Shown here: positions 1-5,280 of the stretch, piece after piece
Numbering within the stretch: the first letter of the stretch is position 1
Layout of the letters: every line of letters starts with the position of its first letter
From: a bacterium
GTDB lineage: Bacteria; Verrucomicrobiota; Verrucomicrobiia; Methylacidiphilales; Verrucolacustridaceae
Length of the DNA stretch: 5,280 nt
Direction: 5' to 3'
Assembly (NCBI GenBank): GCA_009921985.1
Contig: RFWS01000077.1
Coordinates: 1 to 5,280 of the forward strand
Program-made: the position numbers and the translations under genes
The notes under the pieces: model-generated
The model's database searches: none
Told to the model about the DNA's origin: nothing
Seen by the model: only the letters and a program-made list of their open reading frames with translations

Positions 1-470
1 CCCTTTTCAAGGAGTATCTGGACTCCCGGATCAAGACGTATGCCGTCCTTCCGGATGTGAATGCCGCCTTGGCCGAATACGAACACACCCAGCAACTCCA
101 ATCCGGCATTTGGACCCGCTCCATCGAAGCCGCTCAAAAGACCGGCACATCCTACGCCTCCATCCAATTGGTCCCTGCCCTGAACGCCATGATCGATATC
201 ACCACCACCCGCCTGGCCGTGACCCAGTTCCATCCTCCGCGGATCGTGTTTGTCATGCTCGCCATCCTCTCGCTCATCGCCGCCATGCTCGCCGGTTACC
301 AGATGTCCACCGCCGCCCGCCGGAGTTGGTTCCACGTTTCCCTCTTCGTTCTCACCTTTACCTTGGCCGTCTACGTGATTCTCGACCTTGAATATCCTCG
401 ACTCGGCCTCATCCGTGTCGACGCCGCGGACGCCCTTCTCAAAGACCTCCGTGCCTCTTGGGGTCCTTAA
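1..470 (+). CDS. Membrane protein of unknown function, C-terminal part (5' end outside window)
   Basis: The frame is open from base 3 to the TAA at 468-470, giving about 155 residues. A GTG at 57 could be read as a start, but the codons before it (LFKEYLDSRIKTYAVLPD) look like the same amphipathic soluble domain, so I treat the gene as cut by the window edge. A charged, probably helical segment is followed by two hydrophobic helices, at about residues 80-101 (RIVFVMLAILSLIAAMLAGY) and 110-128 (WFHVSLFVLTFTLAVYVI). The protein ends in a hydrophilic tail containing LEYPRLGLIRVD. From memory this tail and the ALNAMIDITTTR segment before the first helix are typical of uncharacterised bacterial inner-membrane proteins annotated as bestrophin-like or DUF4239; that assignment is a recollection and not a search result. 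No catalytic motif is visible and the function is unknown. The protein is probably in the cytoplasmic membrane with two C-terminal passes. Confidence 0.7.
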   Translation, partial: LFKEYLDSRIKTYAVLPDVNAALAEYEHTQQLQSGIWTRSIEAAQKTGTSYASIQLVPALNAMIDITTTRLAVTQFHPPRIVFVMLAILSLIAAMLAGYQMSTAARRSWFHVSLFVLTFTLAVYVILDLEYPRLGLIRVDAADALLKDLRASWGP

Positions 471-658
471 AAAATCCCCGCATCCGACTCGAATCCGGTT
501 GGGGTAGCTTTCCCTACCACCCGCACAGATTTAAAATTTGAATCTCTGACCCAAGAGCTTGAATTTTTTTCCTATAAACCACTCACCACCAGTTATTTAC
601 ATTAAATATAACCCCAAATTGTTCGAAATAGCGAACAGCTCGTTTTTTACGCCTTTTT
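471..658. promoter_or_regulatory. Intergenic region and probable ppk1 promoter/leader
   Basis: These 188 bases lie between the membrane-protein stop and ppk1 and contain no gene. The first 50 bases are GC-rich and hold a small hairpin (GGTAG 503-507 with CTACC 514-518) without a T run. From about 527 the sequence turns AT-rich, with a TATAAA at 573-578, a TATAAC at 607-612 and T runs at 564-570, 643-648 and 654-658. This composition break is what one expects of a promoter region, but I cannot pair either -10-like box with a convincing -35 at 16-18 bases, so no promoter is pinned down. No Shine-Dalgarno sequence is visible before either candidate ppk1 start. Confidence 0.35.
620..648 (+). promoter_or_regulatory. 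Inverted repeat TGTTCG-N6-CGAACA followed by T6, upstream of ppk1
   Basis: Perfect 6-bp arms (620-625 and 632-637) are separated by AAATAG, and a run of six T occurs at 643-648 after a 5-base gap. It ends about 10 bases before the first possible ppk1 start. It could be a dimeric repressor site or a weak intrinsic terminator for the upstream gene. The short, half-AT stem makes a strong terminator unlikely. The arms resemble SOS-box half-sites (GTTC/GAAC), but the spacing is not one I can match to a known LexA motif. Confidence 0.3.
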
Positions 659-2800
659 GTGAATAATGTTTTGATGCCTCTTACCACCTCCAACTACATC
701 AACCGTGAGCTCAGCTGGCTCGAATTCAACCAGCGTGTCCTGGAGGAGGCCCAAGATCCCACCCAACCCCTGCTCGAACGGCTGAAATTTCTCACGATCG
801 TTAGCTCCAACCTCGACGAGTTCTTCGAAATCCGCGTCGCCGCCTTGAAACAGTTGCTGGAAAACCGCAGCGACGCCCACGGTCCCGACGGTCTCCGCCC
901 CGGCGAAACCCTCGCCGCCATTCGGAAAAGGGTCCAGCAAATGGTCTCAGACCAATACGAACTTCTCCATAAAACCCTTCTTCCCGCTCTCGCCGAGAGG
1001 AACATCTTCCTCCGGCCGGTGGCCGGGCTCGATGAGGTGCGCCTCGAATGGACCCGGGAAACTTTCCGCAAGGACATCCTCCCGATCCTCACCCCGCTCG
1101 CCGTCGACCCAAGCCACCCCTTTCCACAGTTGCTTAACAAATCGGTCAACCTCGCCGTTCTTTACTCCAAGCCCGGCCCCCATGAATCCACCCGCCACGC
1201 CTTCGTCCAGGTCCCCCGGGGCATCCCCCGGATCATCGCCCTTCCCGCCACTCAACCGGACCGGAAGGAGTTCATCCTCCTGTCCGATTTGGTCCGACAC
1301 TTCGTCGGGGAGGTTTTTCCGGGAATGAAAATCCACGGTTCCTGGCCCACCCGGATCACCCGAAACAGCGAACTCTACATCGACGAGGAAGAAGCCCAGA
1401 ACCTGCTCCTCACCATCGAGGAGGAGCTTCAAAAACGGAACCGGGGCGCCGCCGTGCGCCTGGAAATTCCCCAGGACTGCCCACTTGAAATCGAAAACTA
1501 CCTCCTCGGCCGCTTTCATCTTCGCCCGGAGGATGTCTACCGGGTCATCGACCCGGTCAACCTGACCCAGCTCTTTGCCCTCACCGAGGCCGGACGCAAT
1601 GACTCCCTCCTCCGGGATCCCGCCTTCACCCCGGCCCAACCGGCCTCACTGCCCGGAGGTCCGGCTGATTTTGAGACCATTCGCCAAAAAGACATCCTTC
1701 TTCATCATCCCTACGAAAGCTTCACCCCCATCGTCACCCTGCTGGAAAACGCCGCGGGCGATCCCGACGTCCTCGCGATTAAGATGACCCTCTACCGCAC
1801 CAGCGGAGACTCCCCGGTCATCAACGCCCTCATCCAGGCCGCCCACAATGAAAAGCAGGTCACCGTGCTGGTCGAACTCAAGGCGCGGTTCGACGAGGCC
1901 AACAACATTGCCTGGGCCAAGAAAATGGAGGAAGCCGGCATCCATGTCGTTTACGGGCTCGTCGGCCTCAAGACTCACTGTAAAACCCTGCTGATTGTTC
2001 GGCGCGAGGAAGGCCATCTCCGCTCCTACCTGCATCTGGGCACTGGGAACTACCATCCCCGCACCGCCCGCCTTTACACCGATCTGGGTCTTCTCACCTC
2101 CCGCGCCTCCCTGACCACTGAGGTTGCCGCCCTGTTCAATGTTCTGACCGGCATGTCCGAAACCGCCCACTTCGACGAACTCCTGGTTGCCCCCTTCAAC
2201 CTCGCCCCCCGCCTCATCGAGATGATCAACCGGGAACGCGCCCATCTCCGCGCCGGCCGCAAAGCCGGAATTTTCATCAAGGTCAACTCCCTGGTCGACC
2301 AGCAGATCATCGACACCTTGTATGCCGCCTCGCAGGAAGGGGTCTCCATCGACATGGTGATCCGTGGCATCTGCTGCCTCCGCCCCGGGGTCCCCGGCCT
2401 CAGCGAAACCATCCGCGTCCGCAGCATCGTCGACCGTTTCCTCGAACACAGCAGGATCTACGTCTTCCACAACGACGGCGACCCGCTCATCTACCTCGGC
2501 AGTGCCGACCTCATGCCCCGCAATCTCCATCGCCGTGTCGAAGTCGTCTTCCCAGTTCTTGATCCCGACATCCGCCGGCAGATCCTCGACTGGATCCAGC
2601 CCTCCTATCTGGCTGACAACGTCAAGGCCCGCCAGCTCGGCCCGGACGGGCTTTACACTCGTTCCCCCCGCCCGGAAGGAGCACCCCGGTACCGGGTGCA
2701 GGAGGAGTTCCTCCACCGCTATACCGCCACACCCTTGGAATTGCCTCTCCCCGCGGTGACTCCGGCAATCCGTCCGGCCAGCGGGGCGCAGCAGTCTTAA
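659..2800 (+). CDS. ppk1: Polyphosphate kinase 1
   Basis: PPK1 reversibly transfers the gamma phosphate of ATP onto growing inorganic polyphosphate, using a histidine phospho-intermediate; it is usually membrane-associated. The 713-residue product is close to the usual ~690-720. Domains in order: N-terminal domain (about 10-118, with NYINRELSWLEFNQRVL and SSNLDEFFEIR), head domain (about 125-315), and two phospholipase-D-like C-terminal domains (about 340-505 and 510-675). By alignment from memory to E. coli PPK, the phosphorylated histidine is H440 (GLKTHCK), the second histidine is H459 (YLHLGTGNYHPRTARLYTD), and the Mg/phosphate-binding arginines are R380 (TLYRTSG) and R410 (ELKARFDEANN); all are present, so the enzyme should be active. 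The last ~35 residues are a Pro-rich, poorly conserved tail. The start is uncertain: GTG 659 gives the longest frame, but ATG 674 (MPLTTSNYINREL) fits the family N-terminus equally well or better, and neither has a visible ribosome binding site. The gene stands alone on its strand and converges on the DRTGG gene. Polyphosphate stores link it functionally to phosphate and energy status. Confidence 0.97.
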   Translation: MNNVLMPLTTSNYINRELSWLEFNQRVLEEAQDPTQPLLERLKFLTIVSSNLDEFFEIRVAALKQLLENRSDAHGPDGLRPGETLAAIRKRVQQMVSDQYELLHKTLLPALAERNIFLRPVAGLDEVRLEWTRETFRKDILPILTPLAVDPSHPFPQLLNKSVNLAVLYSKPGPHESTRHAFVQVPRGIPRIIALPATQPDRKEFILLSDLVRHFVGEVFPGMKIHGSWPTRITRNSELYIDEEEAQNLLLTIEEELQKRNRGAAVRLEIPQDCPLEIENYLLGRFHLRPEDVYRVIDPVNLTQLFALTEAGRNDSLLRDPAFTPAQPASLPGGPADFETIRQKDILLHHPYESFTPIVTLLENAAGDPDVLAIKMTLYRTSGDSPVINALIQAAHNEKQVTVLVELKARFDEANNIAWAKKMEEAGIHVVYGLVGLKTHCKTLLIVRREEGHLRSYLHLGTGNYHPRTARLYTDLGLLTSRASLTTEVAALFNVLTGMSETAHFDELLVAPFNLAPRLIEMINRERAHLRAGRKAGIFIKVNSLVDQQIIDTLYAASQEGVSIDMVIRGICCLRPGVPGLSETIRVRSIVDRFLEHSRIYVFHNDGDPLIYLGSADLMPRNLHRRVEVVFPVLDPDIRRQILDWIQPSYLADNVKARQLGPDGLYTRSPRPEGAPRYRVQEEFLHRYTATPLELPLPAVTPAIRPASGAQQS

Positions 2801-2964
2801 CGTCTGCCGCCGGCGGAAACCTTCTCCGCCCCGATTTTTTTCAGGATCATGTCCAAATCGATGTGCTTGGCCACGGTCTGCTGGATCACCTTGATTTTCT
2901 CCTCATCCCCCGGATCGGTCTTCACGGTCATCCGGTCAATCTTGGAGGTCACGGAGAAACTCCA
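2797..2964 (-). pseudogene. Out-of-frame C-terminal remnant of the BioD-like/DRTGG gene
   Basis: On the - strand, in a different frame from the ORF that ends at 2936, bases 2964 to 2797 read about 55 residues. They begin near SFSVTSKIDRMTVKT (from 2961), continue through PGDEEKI and HIDLDMILKK, and end at a TAA (2799-2797). This is the expected C-terminus of DRTGG-domain proteins, in which a (D)xFxVTSKI-xMTVKT segment is followed by a xDxxKI helix and a final VD-containing helix. There is no start codon or ribosome binding site of its own; the frame hits TGA just upstream at 2967-2965. I therefore read it as the severed 3' end of the neighbouring gene. Its stop overlaps the ppk1 stop on the opposite strand. 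Family resemblance is from memory; the frame and stops are seen directly. Confidence 0.75.
2812..2841 (+). terminator. Candidate intrinsic terminator after ppk1
   Basis: GGCGGA (2812-2817) pairs with TCCGCC (2825-2830) around a 7-base loop. After CCGA comes a run of seven T (2835-2841). It begins 11 bases after the ppk1 stop, the right place for a terminator. The 4-base gap between stem and T run is a weakness. The same bases lie opposite the codons of the C-terminal remnant of the DRTGG gene, where the T run is a Lys-Lys pair, so the structure could be coincidental. Confidence 0.4.
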
Positions 2965-3802
2965 TCACGGCCATGAGAAGATCCTCACGGTCTCCCGGCG
3001 TGATCAGCAACACCCCCGGTCCCAGCTGATCTTTGATACGCGCCGCCGTCATCGCCCCGATGGCGATCGAGCGTACCCTCCGGCGCTTGAAGGTTTCCCC
3101 GGACAAAAACTCTCCCCCCAGTTCCCGTGCCAACTGGCCCAGAATCGGCCGGCGCAACTCCCCGAGATACGGAATTACCCCAAGAATCGGGAGTTTCATT
3201 TTGGCAAACGCCTTCTCCGCCCATGGCCGCAACGCCTCGATCTTGGATGGCAACACCTTGTTCAGCACCACGCCGATCACCTCCACTCCCTGTTTTTCAA
3301 ACAGGGCCAGATTCAAGCTGACCTCATCGACCGGTCGTCCCACCCCGCCGGTGGTGACGATCATCGCCTTGCTGCCCAGCAGATGCGCCACCTGGGCATT
3401 GGAAAGATCGATCACACTGCCCACGCCCGCGTGCCCCGTCCCTTCGATGATCACAAAGTCGTGCTCCCAGGCCACCCGGTTGAAGGCGGAGGCAATCGTT
3501 TCCTGCATTTCGGGAAGATTTCCCTCTTTCAGGTAATTGCGGGTGAACATCCGATCCACAGCGATCGGTGACATCGCCTCAATCGGAAGGTTCACATCAT
3601 ACGTGTCACTGACCAACACCGAGTCCTCATCCACCTTTTTTCCCGCCACCTCCACAAACCTCTGCCCCACGGGTTTGATGTAACCGATTCTCGGAAATTT
3701 CTTTTCCAAGGCGGCGTACAGCCCAAGACAGCAAGTCGTCTTGCCGTCATCCTGACGCGTCGCCGCCACGTAAATCCGTGGCGTGACCTTATTTAAGTCC
3801 AT
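2936..3802 (-). CDS. Dethiobiotin-synthetase-like P-loop protein with truncated DRTGG domain (Pta N-terminal-half homologue)
   Basis: The 288-residue product is a P-loop NTPase of the BioD/CobB-CobQ (AAA_26) type, like the N-terminal regulatory half of long-form phosphate acetyltransferases. Visible landmarks are a deviant Walker A (AATRQDDGKTT, 13-23), IGYIKPVGQ (39-47), a conserved acidic/glycine segment VIIEGTGHAGVGSV (117-130) and GGVGRPVDE (152-160). From about 240 the DRTGG domain starts (IGAMTAARI 248-256, LLITPGDREDLL 265-276). The conserved sequence then stops: after MAVM (277-280) only eight residues remain before TGA, where the family normally has about 75-100 more. The missing end is partly found in another frame just downstream (2964-2797), so this ORF appears to be a deletion/frameshift product and may not be functional. 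BioD itself is unlikely because of the DRTGG domain and the pta neighbour. ATG 3802 has no clear ribosome binding site but lies 5 bases after the original pta stop, suggesting translational coupling. Likely role before damage: nucleotide- or metabolite-sensing partner of Pta (inference). Confidence 0.85.
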   Translation of the reverse strand: MDLNKVTPRIYVAATRQDDGKTTCCLGLYAALEKKFPRIGYIKPVGQRFVEVAGKKVDEDSVLVSDTYDVNLPIEAMSPIAVDRMFTRNYLKEGNLPEMQETIASAFNRVAWEHDFVIIEGTGHAGVGSVIDLSNAQVAHLLGSKAMIVTTGGVGRPVDEVSLNLALFEKQGVEVIGVVLNKVLPSKIEALRPWAEKAFAKMKLPILGVIPYLGELRRPILGQLARELGGEFLSGETFKRRRVRSIAIGAMTAARIKDQLGPGVLLITPGDREDLLMAVMEFLRDLQD

Positions 3803-3807
3803 ATGGA

Positions 3808-3999
3808 TTAGTTATTTATACTTGCGATGGGGGCGCTCGGTTCGGGATAAAGTTTGCGGTACTCGACGGCCAACAGACCCACGATGGCCGCCACGCCCAA
3901 AACCTCCTCCTCGTCGGCTCCGCGGCTGATCTCCGCCGCCGGCAACCGCAGACCAAGCAGGATGTTTCCGTAGGTGCGGACGTTGCCAAACTGCTGGAT
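3808..3999 (-). pseudogene. pta: Out-of-frame C-terminal part of pta
   Basis: Bases 3999 to 3808 on the - strand encode 63 residues beginning IQQFGNVRTYGNILLGL and containing RLPAAEISRGADEEEVLG, then an alanine-rich helix and TAA at 3810-3808. This matches the end of Pta proteins, where a short helix, a G-x-I/L-L-x-G-L segment, the SRGA motif and a final helix follow the F-P-D-x-x-x-x-N-x-x-Y-K stretch. It lies in a different frame from the pta ORF, whose own tail in this region is a meaningless Arg/Ser/Trp-rich read-through. The stop is 5 bases from the ATG of the next gene, a typical operon spacing, which supports this being the original 3' end. Assignment rests on family resemblance recalled from memory. 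Confidence 0.8.
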
Positions 4000-4847
4000 C
4001 CCGGGAACACCAGACAGTCGGCCCGGCCGGCCACCGGCGATCCGGGCGCCTTCAGTTTGGCTTTGGCGGGATTGAGGGCGGCGTCGATCTGCATTTCCCC
4101 GTCGATGTCCGACTTGATTCCGATTTTGGCGGCCAGTTGCTGCGCCTTCTTGGTCGCGTCGATGACCTTCTTGGTCTCCTCGTTGACCGCCGCACTTCCC
4201 TTGGTCGAGTAGGAAAGCAAGGCCACCCGCGCCCGCCGCCCGGTTAACTGCAGCTTTAAGGCCGCCAGCCCCACCGCCGTCACCGCCAACTCTTCCGCCT
4301 TCGGCATGGGCACCACCGCCGCATCTCCGGCGATCAACAGCCCCCCATCCCCCACCGCCTTGTCGGGGCACTCCAGGATCGTGGCGCTGGAAATGCGCGA
4401 GAACTGCGGCAACCGAGGAATCATTTTGATCAACGGACGTAGAACGCTACCCGAATAAGCCCCCACCCCGGCGACCAGACCGTCCACCTGGTTGAAGCGC
4501 AACATCAGCGTGGCGTAGAGAATGGGATCCGAAAGGCGATCCTGGATGGCGCTAAGCTTCAGCTTTTCGTTTCCCTCCTGCAACCGGAGATGGTCGATGA
4601 ACATTTGCCGGTCCTGACCGTGAACCGGATCCAAAATCATCACCCGGTCCAGATCCACCTTCTGAATCTTAGCCTGCCGCTTGACCAGCTCCGGCTTGCC
4701 CAACAGCACCACCGGTCCCAACCGGAGATGGGCAAACCGCGCCGCCGCCCGGACCACCTGCGGATTGGTCCCCTCGGGAAACACGATCCGCTTGGGATGC
4801 CGAACCAGCTTCTCGGCCAGCGATAAAAAGAACGTTCCCGAATGCAC
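3816..4847 (-). CDS. pta: Phosphate acetyltransferase, frameshifted near the C-terminus
   Basis: Pta interconverts acetyl-CoA plus phosphate with acetyl phosphate plus CoA in the cytoplasm, the partner step to acetate kinase. Numbering from GTG 4847, I see the N-terminal LAEKLVRHPKRIVFPEG (10-26), the core GLVAGVGAYSGSVLRPLI, GDAAVVP (174-180), LLSYSTKGSA (210-219), and the C-terminal signature GEMQIDAAL with KAPGSPVAGRADCLVFP (266-282). It is the short catalytic type, without the fused BioD/DRTGG domains. At VFPG (about base 4001) the frame breaks: the remaining 60 residues are nonsense, and the true C-terminus continues in another frame (3999-3808). Compared with the family, about 10 residues (the D-x-x-x-x-N-I-x-Y-K part) are also missing, so a simple one-base error does not fully restore it. 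The frame is open up to TTG 4949, but that stretch is not Pta-like and overlaps a hairpin; GTG 4847 is the first suitable start after an AAGGAG sequence. The gene follows atpC on the same strand and precedes the DRTGG gene. Confidence 0.9.
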   Translation of the reverse strand: MHSGTFFLSLAEKLVRHPKRIVFPEGTNPQVVRAAARFAHLRLGPVVLLGKPELVKRQAKIQKVDLDRVMILDPVHGQDRQMFIDHLRLQEGNEKLKLSAIQDRLSDPILYATLMLRFNQVDGLVAGVGAYSGSVLRPLIKMIPRLPQFSRISSATILECPDKAVGDGGLLIAGDAAVVPMPKAEELAVTAVGLAALKLQLTGRRARVALLSYSTKGSAAVNEETKKVIDATKKAQQLAAKIGIKSDIDGEMQIDAALNPAKAKLKAPGSPVAGRADCLVFPGSSSLATSAPTETSCLVCGCRRRRSAAEPTRRRFWAWRPSWVCWPSSTANFIPNRAPPSQV

Positions 4848-4860
4848 GTTTTGATTCTGT

Positions 4861-4866
4861 CTCCTT
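4861..4866 (-). promoter_or_regulatory. Possible pta ribosome binding site
   Basis: On the - strand AAGGAG stands 13 bases before GTG 4847. The spacing is longer than the usual 5-9, but no other in-frame start lies between, and the Pta-like sequence begins right after this GTG. It is the reason for choosing 4847 over the TTG at 4949. Confidence 0.45.
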
Positions 4867-4937
4867 ACCCCCCCACCGCAAGCGAAGGGTTGACATGGCA
4901 ATTTGCAAATCGCGAAATAATCGCCTCGGCTAAATTC

Positions 4938-4964
4938 CCCATCGGCCAATGGAGCCCATCGGCC
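4938..4964. repeat. 10-bp direct repeat CCCATCGGCC, 17-base period
   Basis: CCCATCGGCC occurs at 4938-4947 and exactly again at 4955-4964, in the gap between atpC and pta. It overlaps the hairpin described for the same place, and the GGCC ends of the repeat contribute to that stem. Two exact 10-mers this close are uncommon by chance, but only two copies are present and no known binding motif is recognised. Confidence 0.5.
4944..4964 (-). terminator. Hairpin after atpC, possible terminator or attenuator
   Basis: On the - strand GGCCGATGG, loop GCT, CCATTGGCC forms a 9-bp stem including one G-U pair, starting 9 bases after the atpC stop. On the + strand the G-U becomes an A-C mismatch, so the structure favours RNA made in the atpC direction. 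No clear U run follows (only AATTT some bases later), so it is a doubtful intrinsic terminator. It may instead protect the 3' end of the atp transcript or reduce read-through into pta. Confidence 0.35.
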
Positions 4965-4973
4965 CTACCAAAG

Positions 4974-5280
4974 CTACGCTCCCGGTCGCCTCTTCCTCTT
5001 TAACTGCAACTGCGCCGTCGACCGTTGGATCAACGCCATCAACTCCTCCGCCTCGGGGCCGGCCTTCTTTTCCATTAATGCCTTCTTCGCGTTCTCCAAT
5101 GCCCGCTCCACCGCGTTTTCGTCGATATCCTCGGGCTTCACCGCCATATCCGTCAGGATCGTCACCCGGTTCCCGGTGATCTCGGCAAAACCTCCGCCCA
5201 CCGCCAGCTCATCCCCCTTGGAGTGGGCCTTCAGGTCCAGCTCCCCGGGCATGATCTGCGTCAGCAACGGCACGTGGCCG
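4974..5280 (-). CDS. atpC: F1Fo ATP synthase epsilon subunit, 3' part (5' end outside window)
   Basis: The epsilon subunit sits in the central stalk of the F1 motor, couples gamma rotation to the c-ring and can inhibit ATP hydrolysis. The visible 102 residues start at GHVPLLTQIMPGEL, which in full-length proteins lies about 30-40 residues from the N-terminus, so the start codon is beyond 5280. The GTG at 5273 is an internal valine in GHVP, not a start. The beta-sandwich domain continues through LAVGGGFAEITGNRVTILTD, followed by the C-terminal helical hairpin (DENAVERALENAKKALMEKK and LMALIQRSTAQLQLKRKRR). The tail is very basic. The I/L-D-x-x-R-A ATP-binding motif known from some Bacillus epsilon subunits is not evident in LIQRSTAQL. 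atpC is normally the last gene of the atp operon, and a hairpin follows its stop here, so pta is probably a separate or partly separate transcription unit. Confidence 0.95.
   Translation of the reverse strand, partial: GHVPLLTQIMPGELDLKAHSKGDELAVGGGFAEITGNRVTILTDMAVKPEDIDENAVERALENAKKALMEKKAGPEAEELMALIQRSTAQLQLKRKRRPGA

Noticed and set aside
485..507. A CTCGAAT segment that recalls the T-loop of a tRNA
   Set aside because: The flanking bases do not form a 5-bp T-arm, and no acceptor, D or anticodon arm can be found around it.
647..2716. Long open frames on the - strand opposite ppk1 (947-1639, 1646-2716)
   Set aside because: They are Gly/Asp/Glu/Val-rich antisense shadows typical of GC-rich coding DNA, with no recognisable domain, while the + strand carries an unmistakable full-length PPK1.
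2849..3571. + strand open frame of 240 codons opposite the DRTGG gene
   Set aside because: Its translation is rich in His, Gln, Arg and Pro without any family motif, and the - strand frame has clear P-loop and DRTGG motifs.
3996..4005. GGATCCCGGG (overlapping BamHI and SmaI sites) exactly at the pta frame break, suggesting a cloning scar
   Set aside because: Only these ten bases match; no further polylinker or vector sequence is present, and such a string is not surprising in GC-rich DNA.
3985..4015. Programmed ribosomal frameshifting in pta
   Set aside because: There is no slippery heptamer or following pseudoknot that I can see, and conserved residues are absent as well as out of frame, which frameshifting would not restore.
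4901..4910. 10-bp palindrome ATTTGCAAAT upstream of pta
   Set aside because: A perfect palindrome of this length is expected a few times by chance in a window of this size, and it has no partner site or recognised motif.
4890..4921. TTGACA at 4890-4895 followed by AATAAT, a possible + strand promoter
   Set aside because: The spacer would be 20 bases and no + strand gene follows; the + frame at 4949-5179 is a shadow of atpC.
4848..4949. N-terminal extension of Pta from TTG 4949
   Set aside because: The 34 extra residues are Cys/Gly-rich and unlike Pta, the TTG lies inside the hairpin, and the family N-terminus begins right after GTG 4847.

Overview
The window holds four protein-coding loci and part of a fifth, at roughly 60% GC in the genes with one clearly AT-rich intergenic stretch. 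It reads as an ordinary energy and phosphate-metabolism neighbourhood of a GC-rich bacterium. The BioD/DRTGG protein and the Pta resemble, from memory, proteins of the Planctomycetes-Verrucomicrobia group, and Verrucomicrobiota is my best guess. This is family resemblance only; no marker gene is present to settle it.

Layout on the + strand: 1-470 is the C-terminal part of a two-helix membrane protein of unknown function, whose start lies outside the window. 471-658 is an intergenic region that becomes AT-rich and T-rich and contains an inverted repeat just before the next gene. 659-2800 is a full-length polyphosphate kinase (ppk1) with all key active-site residues.

Layout on the - strand, reading right to left: 5280-4974 is the 3' part of atpC (F1Fo ATP synthase epsilon subunit). 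A 126-base gap follows, with a strong hairpin and a 10-bp direct repeat. Next comes pta (phosphate acetyltransferase, 4847 down to about 3808), and then, after 5 bases, a gene for a dethiobiotin-synthetase-like P-loop protein with a DRTGG domain (3802 down to about 2797). The two last genes correspond to the catalytic and regulatory halves of a long-form Pta, encoded separately and in the opposite order.

The main observation is that both pta and the BioD/DRTGG gene are damaged as sequenced. In each, the conserved protein runs to one point, loses an internal piece (about 10 residues in pta, about 40 in the DRTGG protein), and then continues in a different frame to a sensible family-like C-terminus. 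The out-of-frame DRTGG terminus ends at a TAA that overlaps the ppk1 stop codon, and the out-of-frame pta terminus ends 5 bases before the next ATG, so the ancestral layout can still be read. Either this operon is decaying in this strain, or the consensus has two indel errors. I see no mobile element, CRISPR array, RNA gene or novel defence-type system.
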